DNA from: an uncultured Oleiphilaceae bacterium
GTDB lineage: Bacteria; Pseudomonadota; Gammaproteobacteria; Pseudomonadales; Oleiphilaceae
Reading direction: 5' to 3'
Length of the DNA stretch: 64,000 nucleotides
NCBI GenBank assembly: GCA_913060665.1
Contig: CAJXUY010000014.1
Span: 54,597-118,596, forward strand
The first letter of the stretch is position 1; each line of letters opens with the position of its first letter. The notes under the pieces were generated by a model. The model ran no database searches. It was not told the DNA's origin and was given only the letters and a program-made list of their open reading frames with translations. Positions 56,594 to 64,000 of the stretch are shown here, piece after piece. The position numbers were made by a program, and so were the translations under genes.

Positions 56594-57619
56594 ATGAGTT
56601 TGGAGCAAGCAAAAGTTGTAAGCAAAATGGTCAGGGGGTTAGTTAACCATATTGCGAAAAAGCGAGTTTCTCGTGACGCGATGTTAAGTCAACTCAACAT
56701 CAATGAGTCAGACCTTAATAACCCCGATTATTATTTCCCGCTTTCTCTCTATAACCAGCTATATGAATTTGGTGAGGCGCAAACAGGCGACGCGTATCTT
56801 GGGTTGGCTTTTGGTGCAGACTCAGACCCCGATGTCGGTAGCGAATTTGGGTTGATTGCCAGTACCTGTGGAACAGTGGCAGATGTTTTAAAATACCAGT
56901 CAAGATTTTCAACACTTGTTCGTAATTTTGATCGATTTGAACTGATTACAGAGGGTGATATTCTTAATATTCGCTGGAGTACAGAGTTACCGGTTACTAC
57001 TCATTTGGTTGAAGAGGTATTTGCCCGTCGAAGCTTCTTTATTACTAAATACATTCTTGGTTTAGATGAGGCTATTTTTAAACAGGTGGATTTCTGTCAT
57101 GGGGTTAGTGATAGAGATCAAACCCATTTCGAATCCGTATTGGGTTGCCGCGTGAAATTTGGGCAACCGTTTAATCAAATAACCTGTAATAAATCGATTT
57201 TGAGTTACGCACTCAAGACTCCGGATAGAGACTTATGCCACTTCTATGAAGGTCTTGCTCAAAAGAAGTTGGTGGCGCAAACTCAAGGTAGTATTGTCGA
57301 AAAAGTTAGCCTTCTGCTGATGAACGCCTTGCCAGATGTCCTTTCGCTCGACCACCTTAGTAAAGACCTGTCTATTAGCCCTAGAACCTTACAGCGTCAG
57401 TTGCAGAAAAACGGCTATACCTTAAAAGAATTATATAACGAAGTTAAACGAAAGATAGCGTTAGAATCATTAAGGGCAGGGCATTCATTGATGACGATCT
57501 CTTTTAAATTGGGCTTTTCAGAGCAAAGTGCTTTTCAACGTGCTTTTAAACGTTGGCAGGGCTGTACGCCAAAAGAATTTCAGCAGTTGCACTTACACAA
57601 TACAAATACTGAGGACTAA
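56594..57619 (+). CDS. AraC family regulator (OruR/ArgR-like)
   Basis: 341-residue transcription factor. N-terminal ligand domain of the Arabinose_bd type (YYFPLSLYNQLYEFGEAQ) and C-terminal two-helix-turn-helix region (LSISPRTLQRQLQKNGYTL, and ISFKLGFSEQSAFQRAFKRW). The ATG at 56594 is preferred; the upstream frame start at 56552 has no RBS. The acyl-activating enzyme gene begins 160 bp downstream on the same strand, so this protein may control it. Confidence 0.92.
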   Translation: MSLEQAKVVSKMVRGLVNHIAKKRVSRDAMLSQLNINESDLNNPDYYFPLSLYNQLYEFGEAQTGDAYLGLAFGADSDPDVGSEFGLIASTCGTVADVLKYQSRFSTLVRNFDRFELITEGDILNIRWSTELPVTTHLVEEVFARRSFFITKYILGLDEAIFKQVDFCHGVSDRDQTHFESVLGCRVKFGQPFNQITCNKSILSYALKTPDRDLCHFYEGLAQKKLVAQTQGSIVEKVSLLLMNALPDVLSLDHLSKDLSISPRTLQRQLQKNGYTLKELYNEVKRKIALESLRAGHSLMTISFKLGFSEQSAFQRAFKRWQGCTPKEFQQLHLHNTNTED

Positions 57620-57779
57620 TAATTTTTATTCAAACAGTATGGTTACAAAAAGTAATAATATTCAGTATATGGCGTGCAGTGTCAATAATGGTGCTTTCAG
57701 GTCAATACGCTGACGTTTAGTCATACTAAAATAACATTCTATAAAATATCTACTAATAACAGAAATAAAAGGACTTGAA

Positions 57780-59468
57780 ATGAACAACGGTAACAAGCTC
57801 TATGCCACGCCTTTAGAAAAAGTTGCGAACTGGGTAAAAACGACGCCAAATAGTGTCTTTATGCGTCAGCCTATCAACGGTCAATATAAGGAATTTACCT
57901 GGAAAGAAGTTGATAACCAGGCGAGGCGCATTGCAACAGCATTGCTAGGGTTAGGCTTAGAAAAGGGTGATCGAGTTGCTATATTGGCGAAGAACTCGGC
58001 TGAGTGGTTTATTACTGATTACGCAATCCAACTTGCAAGTTTGATCAGTGTTCCGCTTTACCCAATGCAGTCCCCAGAATCGATTGAATACGTCATCAAT
58101 CACAGTGAGTCAAAAGCGATCGTTATTGGTAAACTTGATGGTGCTAAGGGCATGGAGCCAGGTATTCCAGCGGGCGTTACTCGTATCGGTATGCCTTACG
58201 AAATTGATATGAAAATCGACCTGAAATGGAATGACCTGTTAGCCAAGAATGAGCCTACTCAGGCGAACCCTGTACATGGAATGGAAGACCTGATGACACT
58301 TATTTACACGTCAGGTACTACAGGTAACCCTAAGGGTGTTATGCATACTTATGGAACCTTTAGTTTTGGTGCACAAAACGCAGTAGAGGCACTACCTGTT
58401 GGCGCACATGATCGATTCTTGTCGTTTCTACCATTATCGCATATTGCAGAACGTTTCATGGTATTGGGTTGTGCTACATACTCTGGCGCACAGGTTTCAT
58501 TTGTAGAATCCCTTGATACGTTTGCTGAAAACCTACAGTCGACCTTGCCGACTGTGTTCTTTGCTGTACCTCGATTATGGAAGAAATTCCAGCAGCAGAT
58601 TACGGCAAAAATGCCTCAGAAAAAACTCGATACACTACTGCGTGTACCACTGCTTAACCGCATTGTTCGAGGGAAAATTAAAAAAGCATTGGGTCTTAAT
58701 AAAGCACGCATTGTCGTGTCTGGTGCGTCACCCATCGCAAAAAGCCTTCTCGAATGGTATGCCAAAATTGGTATTGATATTAATGAAGGCTACGGCATGA
58801 CTGAGAATCTAGCTTATGGCCCAGCAATCAATATGCCGGGAGCTGTTAAAATCGGCACTGTAGGCTCGGTATCTGCTTTGCCCTATAGTGAAGTGCGTAT
58901 CACCGAAGACGGTGAGATCACTGTAAGGTCACCATCTCTGATGAAAGGGTATTACCTTGAGCCTGAGAAAACCGCTGAAACCATTAGAGATGGTTGGTTG
59001 CATACTGGCGATCGGGGTGAACTAGATAGTGATGGCTATCTTAAAATCACAGGTCGTGTAAAGGATGTTTTCAAAACAACTAAAGGTAAGTTTGTTCAGC
59101 CTAATAACATTGAAGGGTTGTTAATGCGCAATACTAATATTGAACAAATTTGTGTAATGGGATCTGGTCATTCACAGCCTATTGTACTTGTTGAGTTAAC
59201 TGAAATTGCGAAAGAGGCATTACCTGCCGGAGCAAAATCGATTGAAGACGATATCATGAGCACCGTGGTACAGGTGAACAAGGAGCTTGAGCGCCATGAG
59301 GTGATTGATCGTATTTTTGTGGTTGATGAAGTGTGGACACCTGAAAACGGCATGTTAACGCCCACTATGAAGATAAAGCGGAACGAAGTAGAAAAAAAAT
59401 ACGCTCCGCTGGCTGATAAATACCGTGAATCAAAGGCTCGTTTTGTTTGGGAATCACAAGAAGCCTAA
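57780..59468 (+). CDS. Long-chain acyl-activating enzyme (AMP-dependent ligase)
   Basis: AMP-forming acyl ligase of 562 residues: LIYTSGTTGNPKGVMHTYG (P-loop), NEGYGMTENLAYGPA, and the C-terminal TGDRGELDSDGYLKITGRVKD. It resembles FadD15/FAAL-long ANL enzymes that link fatty acids to CoA or carry the acyl-AMP to a partner. AAGGA lies 8 bases before the ATG. The next gene encodes an acyl reductase, so its product is probably reduced to an aldehyde. The 41-bp gap supports one operon. Confidence 0.92.
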   Translation: MNNGNKLYATPLEKVANWVKTTPNSVFMRQPINGQYKEFTWKEVDNQARRIATALLGLGLEKGDRVAILAKNSAEWFITDYAIQLASLISVPLYPMQSPESIEYVINHSESKAIVIGKLDGAKGMEPGIPAGVTRIGMPYEIDMKIDLKWNDLLAKNEPTQANPVHGMEDLMTLIYTSGTTGNPKGVMHTYGTFSFGAQNAVEALPVGAHDRFLSFLPLSHIAERFMVLGCATYSGAQVSFVESLDTFAENLQSTLPTVFFAVPRLWKKFQQQITAKMPQKKLDTLLRVPLLNRIVRGKIKKALGLNKARIVVSGASPIAKSLLEWYAKIGIDINEGYGMTENLAYGPAINMPGAVKIGTVGSVSALPYSEVRITEDGEITVRSPSLMKGYYLEPEKTAETIRDGWLHTGDRGELDSDGYLKITGRVKDVFKTTKGKFVQPNNIEGLLMRNTNIEQICVMGSGHSQPIVLVELTEIAKEALPAGAKSIEDDIMSTVVQVNKELERHEVIDRIFVVDEVWTPENGMLTPTMKIKRNEVEKKYAPLADKYRESKARFVWESQEA

Positions 59469-59532
59469 TTCGGTCTTTTATAAGACCTAATAAGCGTCAC
59501 ACGCTAGTGTGGCGCTACGACAGCAAGGGAAG

Positions 59533-61590
59533 ATGGACCATACTATGAAAAAAGTAATCAATATTAGCTTGGGTTCCTCAGAACAGGATTATGAGTTTAA
59601 AACTCGTTTTCTAGATGAAGATTTTACCGTTCAGAGAATCGGAACAAATGGAAATGAAACGGAAGCATGGGAACAGCTTCAGAGATTACAAAGTAAATGT
59701 GATGTCATGGGTGTCGGGATGGTGCCCGATGAGTTCAATGTTGGTGAGTACAAGTTTGAGAACACAAGTACTAAAAAGTTAACCCGTGTGGTCACCCGAG
59801 TGCCTGTTACAACGGGCGCTAGATTAAGGCGTATACTCCAGAATCACGCGATTCGTTATACCCAGAAAAAACTGGGTAATTATTTTAACAATAACAAAGT
59901 ACTGTTTTTGTCCGGTATGGCCAACTATGAAATGGCCACATTGATGGCTGAATATACGCCAAACTTAAAGTTTGCAGACCCGATCATACAGGCCGGTATT
60001 CCCAAGATGCTCAAGTCAGTGTCAGCGCTTGAGCTTTATGCGCGTGGACGATACAACTTAAACAAATTATCCCCCGTTGATATAGAGCAAAGCCATATAC
60101 CTTCGCTTCCAAAGGTCAAAAAGCACCTATTGAAAAAGGCAATGAAAGATTCTCACGTTGTAGTGGGGACTTGTGGGAGCCTGAAGAAATATGGCGATAA
60201 AGAGTGTTTAGTTGATAAAACGATTATCACGTCTTTCGTAACTGATGAAGATTTTGCGTTTTTCAAAGATGCGAAGGTCAACTTAGTGATTGATGTTACG
60301 CCAAATATTGGCGATCAAGTACTGGGTGCGAATGTCCTAGAGGCGATGATTATAGGTGCCTCAGATGTTGATGGTGAAGAGTTATCCAATGCATGTCTTG
60401 AAGACATTGTAAAAGAATTGGATATCAAGCCTCGTTTATTGCACCCAACCGGAACATTCAAAAATATCCGCCGATTCGCGTTTGTTATTCATCCGTTGTC
60501 TCAGGAATATATCCGTAATATAACGCCTATTCCAAAGCGATTTTCTCATACACCACTCATGAATGCCGTTGAAAAAGCGACCGCACTGGCACCGCCGTTT
60601 GTGTACACTGAAGTAAAGGGCATTAAGTCGCCTTGTGGAGCCGAAGCCGAAGGTTGGTTGATTACGGTCGGTGGAACGCCAAAAGAGATGCTTTCACACA
60701 GTCCCGAATTTACTTATAAGCGCTTGCTTGCCGCCGCCAAAATGGCAGAAAAGCTAGGTGCCCAAATCATTGGTCTTGGAGCGTTTACCAAGGTTGTAGG
60801 GGATGCGGGTATCACCGTCGCAAGACGAGCTACAATCCCTGTGACCACAGGTAATAGTTATAGTGCATCAGGTGCTTTGTGGGCCGCTGCAGATGCGATG
60901 AAACGATTGAAGCTCGTAGAGCATGAAGAAGGGACGCGAATCCCGGCTAAATCAATGGTTATCGGTGCGACCGGTTCCATAGGTTCAGTATCTGCCCGCT
61001 TGTTAGCAATGGCGTTTGATGAAGTTTATTTAGGTGGACGAAATGAAAAGACACTTAATAAACTGAGAGACTCAATCTTAAAAGATACGCCAGACGCTAA
61101 AGTATTCATTACGACTAACCCAGACGACCAGCTCGGTGATATGGATGTAGTCGTTACGTCAACATCAGGCGCGGGTAAAAAGATACTGGACATCATGAAA
61201 GTGAAGCCAGGTTGTATAATTACTGATGTAGCCCGGCCTCTCGATTTACCGGCTGAAGAAGTTGCTAAGCGCCCCGATGTATTAGTGATTGAGTCTGGTG
61301 AAATTTTGGTGCCAGGTAAACTGGACATGAAGAGTATCCAACTACCTGAAAACGTCGTTTTTGCCTGTATGGCCGAAACCATCGTACTTGCACTAGAAGG
61401 GCGTTTTGAAGTATTCACCATCGGACGTAATACCGAGTGGGAAAAGGTTAAAGAAATCTATTCACTAGGCTTAAAACACGGAATGAAGCTAGCCGCGATA
61501 TCGGGTGTAAATGGTGCGTATACAGACGAAGACCTACAAAAGGTTAGAGAGCTGGCACTTGAAGCGCGTAAGACGTGGAAGTCGCAATAG
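59533..61590 (+). CDS. Two-domain acyl reductase with a C-terminal AAR-like module
   Basis: About 685 residues. The C-terminal half (residues about 340-680) resembles cyanobacterial long-chain acyl-ACP reductase: TTGNSYSASGALWAAADAMK, the Rossmann GATGSIGSVSARLLAM, and FACMAETIVLALEGRFEVF whose Cys aligns with the catalytic Cys (about 294) of cyanobacterial AAR. The N-terminal about 340 residues are unlike AAR and unrecognised. Start is uncertain: AAGGGAAG stands directly before ATG 59533, a second ATG at 59545 is possible, and a GTG at 59509 has no RBS. Probable function is reducing the activated acyl chain to a fatty aldehyde. Confidence 0.85.
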   Translation: MDHTMKKVINISLGSSEQDYEFKTRFLDEDFTVQRIGTNGNETEAWEQLQRLQSKCDVMGVGMVPDEFNVGEYKFENTSTKKLTRVVTRVPVTTGARLRRILQNHAIRYTQKKLGNYFNNNKVLFLSGMANYEMATLMAEYTPNLKFADPIIQAGIPKMLKSVSALELYARGRYNLNKLSPVDIEQSHIPSLPKVKKHLLKKAMKDSHVVVGTCGSLKKYGDKECLVDKTIITSFVTDEDFAFFKDAKVNLVIDVTPNIGDQVLGANVLEAMIIGASDVDGEELSNACLEDIVKELDIKPRLLHPTGTFKNIRRFAFVIHPLSQEYIRNITPIPKRFSHTPLMNAVEKATALAPPFVYTEVKGIKSPCGAEAEGWLITVGGTPKEMLSHSPEFTYKRLLAAAKMAEKLGAQIIGLGAFTKVVGDAGITVARRATIPVTTGNSYSASGALWAAADAMKRLKLVEHEEGTRIPAKSMVIGATGSIGSVSARLLAMAFDEVYLGGRNEKTLNKLRDSILKDTPDAKVFITTNPDDQLGDMDVVVTSTSGAGKKILDIMKVKPGCIITDVARPLDLPAEEVAKRPDVLVIESGEILVPGKLDMKSIQLPENVVFACMAETIVLALEGRFEVFTIGRNTEWEKVKEIYSLGLKHGMKLAAISGVNGAYTDEDLQKVRELALEARKTWKSQ

Positions 61591-61629
61591 CATAAATGCT
61601 AAAACACTGTCACGTTAAGTGAATGAGAG

Positions 61630-61685
61630 CAGGATACTTTGAAGTAGTTGTTAAGTTATAACTCTTCAAGGTATCCTGTTTTTTT
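61630..61685 (+). terminator. Rho-independent terminator after the acyl reductase
   Basis: Stem CAGGATACTTTGAAG / CTTCAAGGTATCCTG with about 18 loop bases followed by seven T. It rules out 61648 as a start for the next gene. Confidence 0.9.
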
Positions 61686-61770
61686 ATGGGTAACGATTGC
61701 AAAACTGCTGTTACCGATTACTCATATAACCCTAAAGTCAATCGCACGGATACGCGAAGTAGGAATAAAC

Positions 61771-62172
61771 ATGGATGTTGTTAGAACAATAGCGCCAGGG
61801 AAAAGAGGCTCGATTCGATTCCTAAAAGAGTGGGGAGACCAGCTTGTTAACGTTCGGTATCGAAAAGATCTTGAAAATAAGCAAATGCTCACCACCATTG
61901 AAATTGTAGTAGCTAAACGCCCCATACTGACCCCGCAAAAAAGCCCCAATAATTTTTATCAAAACTGCTTCCAAGAATTCGTCGCAATTAAAATCTATTA
62001 TAAAGAAATTGATTACCGAACGAGAGTAAAGCAAGCGGGAGGGGTATGGAGTCAACAAATGAAAATGTGGGTAATTAAAAAAGAAATAGTCGAACGTCTA
62101 GGGTTGCTCGAACGGATTGTAGAAGGTGGCATAGACATGTGTACAGATGTAGACACGAGCCTAATAAAATAA
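61771..62172 (+). CDS. Conserved small protein of unknown function
   Basis: 133-residue soluble protein with recurring features of a widespread proteobacterial family: VRTIAPGKRGSIRFLKEWGD, then LVNVRYRKD and WSQQMKMWVIKKEIVERLGL. Its function is unknown. ATG 61771 follows AGGA by 7 bases; the longer frame from 61648 would begin inside a terminator. It often occurs among mobile DNA, and here it is the last gene before the cassette array. Confidence 0.7.
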   Translation: MDVVRTIAPGKRGSIRFLKEWGDQLVNVRYRKDLENKQMLTTIEIVVAKRPILTPQKSPNNFYQNCFQEFVAIKIYYKEIDYRTRVKQAGGVWSQQMKMWVIKKEIVERLGLLERIVEGGIDMCTDVDTSLIK

Positions 62173-62263
62173 AGATTGTATATAGACACATGTCGCTAGG
62201 TATGGATACTTAGTATCCAGATTAAGATACATGGCTATATATAGCTATGTCGTAGAATTAACT

Positions 62264-62373
62264 GTTAGAGGCACGTAGGGCATTAGAAGTAGGTTAACGT
62301 TTTGGTGTTTACGGTTAGCTTATTGCCATTATTTGTAACGATGATGATGGTACTATTTACCAATGTACGAAGT
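62264..62373 (+). repeat. Direct repeat copy A: 5' end of integron cassette 1
   Basis: 110 bp beginning GTTAGAGGCACGTAG and ending AATGTACGAAGT. It matches 63890-64000 with about seven differences including a one-base indel. Its first seven bases match the GTTRRRY-like cassette junction. Contains the start of a small ORF at 62363. Confidence 0.85.
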
Positions 62374-62626
62374 ACCTGACCAATCATCAAGGTCATCGTT
62401 TATAGTCGATGATAGTGATAAAAAAACATCAGGAAAAAAGATCAAAAACAAATGGGAGCAGGATGAAAACGGCAAAGCTCAATGGCAGTCGCGTACATCT
62501 CGCTCTAACCAGGCAAATCACAGGATGCCAAATACTCCGCGCCTTCGGCTCTCCATATTTGTCACCTGTGTTCGCGGCGTTATGTTTAAGAAACGATTTA
62601 CAACACAAAAAGTGAGAAGCCGGTGA
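62363..62626 (+). CDS. Possible cassette-1 ORF (87 residues)
   Basis: Basic, hydrophilic frame starting MYEVPDQSSRSSFIVDD. It runs through attC1 and ends in the next cassette, so its C-terminal third may not be natural. No RBS of note and no homology. The same start is repeated at 63990 in copy B. Confidence 0.3.
   Translation: MYEVPDQSSRSSFIVDDSDKKTSGKKIKNKWEQDENGKAQWQSRTSRSNQANHRMPNTPRLRLSIFVTCVRGVMFKKRFTTQKVRSR
62503..62585 (+). other. attC site 1 (integron cassette recombination site)
   Basis: Core CTCTAAC (62503-62509) and GTTATGT (62579-62585) flank paired arms, including CACAGGATGCCAAATA against TATTTGTCACCTGTG. This is the folded structure recognised by integron integrases. Confidence 0.7.
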
Positions 62627-63033
62627 GTATCATTAGCAGTAACCAAAACTTATATTATGTAGACGAAGATATTGTCGACGGCGAGAACCTGTATATTGAG
62701 CTTCACCCTATTATAGCTTTTGATATTGATAGCGACTATGAGCACAAAGCAATAGCGCTTCACCTTGGGGAGGTTAAAGGTACGTTATTTGATTTCAACC
62801 AAAATATGTTTATATCTACGAATGGTGTTAAAAAAACTCCAAGAGAATATCTTAAAGATTATAGAAATGCGGGGTTAACAGTTTATATTTCGTCAGAATC
62901 TCAAGAGTTTTTAGGGTTGATTTGTGAAGAAGAGAAAGGCCCAACTGAGGTTACAATTGTCACCCCTGATGGGCAGAATTTGACAAGTAGTCTTGGGCTT
63001 GAAACCTATGTTAGCGGTGGATCTTTGGATTAG
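62623..63033 (+). CDS. Cassette-2 ORF, unknown protein
   Basis: 136-residue acidic soluble protein with no recognised domain. Start GTG 62623 (MSIISSNQNLYYVDED) with GAGAAG-like sequence 5 bases before. It lies between attC1 and attC2, typical of an integron cassette gene. No catalytic motif seen. Confidence 0.65.
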   Translation: MSIISSNQNLYYVDEDIVDGENLYIELHPIIAFDIDSDYEHKAIALHLGEVKGTLFDFNQNMFISTNGVKKTPREYLKDYRNAGLTVYISSESQEFLGLICEEEKGPTEVTIVTPDGQNLTSSLGLETYVSGGSLD

Positions 63034-63035
63034 CA

Positions 63036-63137
63036 ACATAACAAGAAGCTCAAACGGACAAAATATGCTGTCATCTTTTTTGCAAAAACACGCAAAAAAA
63101 CTGCCATCAAATTTTGCCCCTTAGCTTGGCGTTAAGC
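63036..63137 (+). other. attC site 2
   Basis: ACATAAC at 63036-63042 (one base off RYYYAAC) and GTTAAGC at 63131-63137 (exact GTTRRRY). Arms AAGCTCAAACGGACAAAAT and ATTTTGCCCCTTAGCTT pair. Confidence 0.75.
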
Positions 63138-63183
63138 GCCACCAAGATCAATGTTCAAATCAACGTAGAGAATCGATAACGCT

Positions 63184-63765
63184 ATGTATCAAATATTAGC
63201 GAAGGAAGAAGCTGACGATAATTGGCTGTTGTTTGAGGATGATTGCAGTGGTGTTTTGATTCCTCGACCTGAGTATAAAGAGTTGGTTTGTCCGTCATGC
63301 TGTAAGATTAATGAGCGAAGTGCTCTCCAAATCGGTGTATCAAATAGGTTTAAGGTTCCCGGAAAGAAAGACATTTACTCGTCCAGTGATGAATATTTAT
63401 TAGTTTCAAGGAGGTTGAGAGATTTTATTTTAACCTCTGGTGTTAAAGGTCTAAAATTTTGTCCGATCCCAAGCACAGATAATTACTGTCTCATGGCTTG
63501 CGATCACTTTGTTAAGGTAAACCATGAAAAAGTTGGCTTTGAATATATAGATCGTTGTTCTAGGTGCGATAGATACAGCGAAATTATTGTTGGGCCACTA
63601 ATAGCAGGTCTACATGTTCCTGACGACCCGCTTACGGTGTTTTGTGCAGAAATAGCGAATGAAAATGTAAAAGTATCTTATTACCCTATTTTCGCTACTA
63701 AAACAGTCAAGAAATTAATAGAAAATGAAAAGTTTAGTGGTATTCTGTTTGAAGAGGCATGGTAG
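63184..63765 (+). CDS. Cassette-3 ORF with zinc-ribbon-like Cys pairs
   Basis: 193-residue soluble protein of unknown function. Two Cys pairs, CPSCC near residue 36 and CSRCD near 125, suggest a metal-bound fold, with a resemblance to the 'double CxxC' architecture of some toxin-immunity proteins that I cannot confirm. The start ATG 63184 has no strong RBS. Embedded between attC2 and attC3. Confidence 0.65.
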   Translation: MYQILAKEEADDNWLLFEDDCSGVLIPRPEYKELVCPSCCKINERSALQIGVSNRFKVPGKKDIYSSSDEYLLVSRRLRDFILTSGVKGLKFCPIPSTDNYCLMACDHFVKVNHEKVGFEYIDRCSRCDRYSEIIVGPLIAGLHVPDDPLTVFCAEIANENVKVSYYPIFATKTVKKLIENEKFSGILFEEAW

Positions 63766-63780
63766 AGCTAACGGTCTTTC

Positions 63781-63896
63781 GCTTAACAAGTGCGTGCAAA
63801 GGACGGCAAACTCCGTGGCACAAATTGCAATTGGCTGCGCCAATTTTAACGCAATTTGCACCACTCCGTTCGCCGCCTTTGACGCGGGCGTTAGAG
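63781..63896 (+). other. attC site 3, long hairpin form
   Basis: GCTTAAC (63781-63787) is an exact RYYYAAC and GTTAGAG (63890-63896) is close to GTTRRRY. A long inverted repeat joins CAAATTGC...ATTGGC with GCCAAT...GCAATTTG, like the large terminal structures of Vibrio-type attC sites. Confidence 0.75.
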
Positions 63897-64000
63897 GCAC
63901 GTAGAGCATTTATAGGTAGGTTAACATTTTGGTGTTTACGGTTATCTTATTGCCATTATTTGAAACGATGATGATGGTACTATTTACCAATGTACGAAGT
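63890..64000 (+). repeat. Direct repeat copy B: 5' end of cassette 4, cut by the window edge
   Basis: Near copy of 62264-62373, from GTTAGAGGCACGTAG to the window end. It would carry the same small ORF start at 63990. Divergence of about 7 bases suggests old paralogous cassettes rather than a recent duplication. Confidence 0.85.

Noticed and set aside
61648..61770. N-terminal extension of the 133-residue protein
   Set aside because: The first bases are the loop and right arm of a terminator, and ATG 61771 has an AGGA at good spacing.
62363..62626. Confident protein gene in cassette 1
   Set aside because: The frame passes through the attC site into the next cassette; kept only as a low-confidence feature.
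62264..64000. A CRISPR array
   Set aside because: The repeats are long, few and spaced by gene-size distances; the palindromes fit attC sites.

Overview
The window looks like chromosomal DNA of a marine-type gammaproteobacterium, probably near Oceanospirillales/Pseudomonadales. This is an inference from gene content (lexA-sulA beside a DUF6586 gene as in Pseudomonas, HAE-1 RND pump, YcjX/YcjF, AmpG-like permease, haloalkane dehalogenase, fatty-acyl reductase) and the moderately AT-rich base composition. No rRNA, tRNA, CRISPR or prophage was recognised.

Layout. 1-11282: end of an RND efflux operon, a secreted protein of unknown function, a glycosyltransferase/hydrolase pair, an M48 lipoprotein protease, a DUF599 protein and two hotdog thioesterases. 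11400-18315: htpG behind a clear sigma32-type promoter, a DyP peroxidase, a response regulator/diguanylate cyclase operon and a DUF1329 protein. 18547-25495: the SOS locus (lexA-sulA with tandem LexA boxes), an outer-membrane protein, YciH, an Atm1-type exporter and PhnA. 25599-35620: an ArsM-like methyltransferase, a decayed epimerase, a D-aminoacylase-type amidohydrolase, an HD-GYP-like protein, an AmpG-like permease, BluB under a cobalamin riboswitch, a haloalkane dehalogenase and a BaiN-type flavoprotein.

36288-47625 is the most striking part. It is a probable zinc-starvation (Zur-type) island in three transcription units, each preceded by a Zur-box-like palindrome. Unit 1 holds a ZnuA-type zinc-binding protein with a large inserted domain, a truncated COG0523 GTPase, an unknown protein and a DUF1289 protein. 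Unit 2 (minus strand) holds a DksA2 lacking two of four zinc-finger cysteines, a ShyB-like M23 endopeptidase, YidD and a shortened SbmA-like transporter. Unit 3 holds a decayed second dksA2, a flavoprotein with a Cys-rich tail, a BASS/ACR3-like permease, a second-type CysRS and an NTF2-like protein. The likely logic is to scavenge zinc and substitute zinc-dependent proteins. The flavoprotein/permease pair and the SbmA-like gene are the least explained members. Insertion-element and pseudogene scars show the island is rearranging.

48102-61590: M23/DUF4124 proteins with a Ca2+-type ATPase, YcjX-YcjF, a DUF2235 hydrolase fused to a PilZ (c-di-GMP) domain, an AraC regulator, and an acyl-activating enzyme followed by an acyl reductase related to cyanobacterial AAR, suggesting fatty aldehyde formation. 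61630-64000: after a strong terminator and one small conserved protein, a run of integron-type gene cassettes with three attC sites and no integrase in view; the first and fourth cassettes begin with nearly the same 110 bp.
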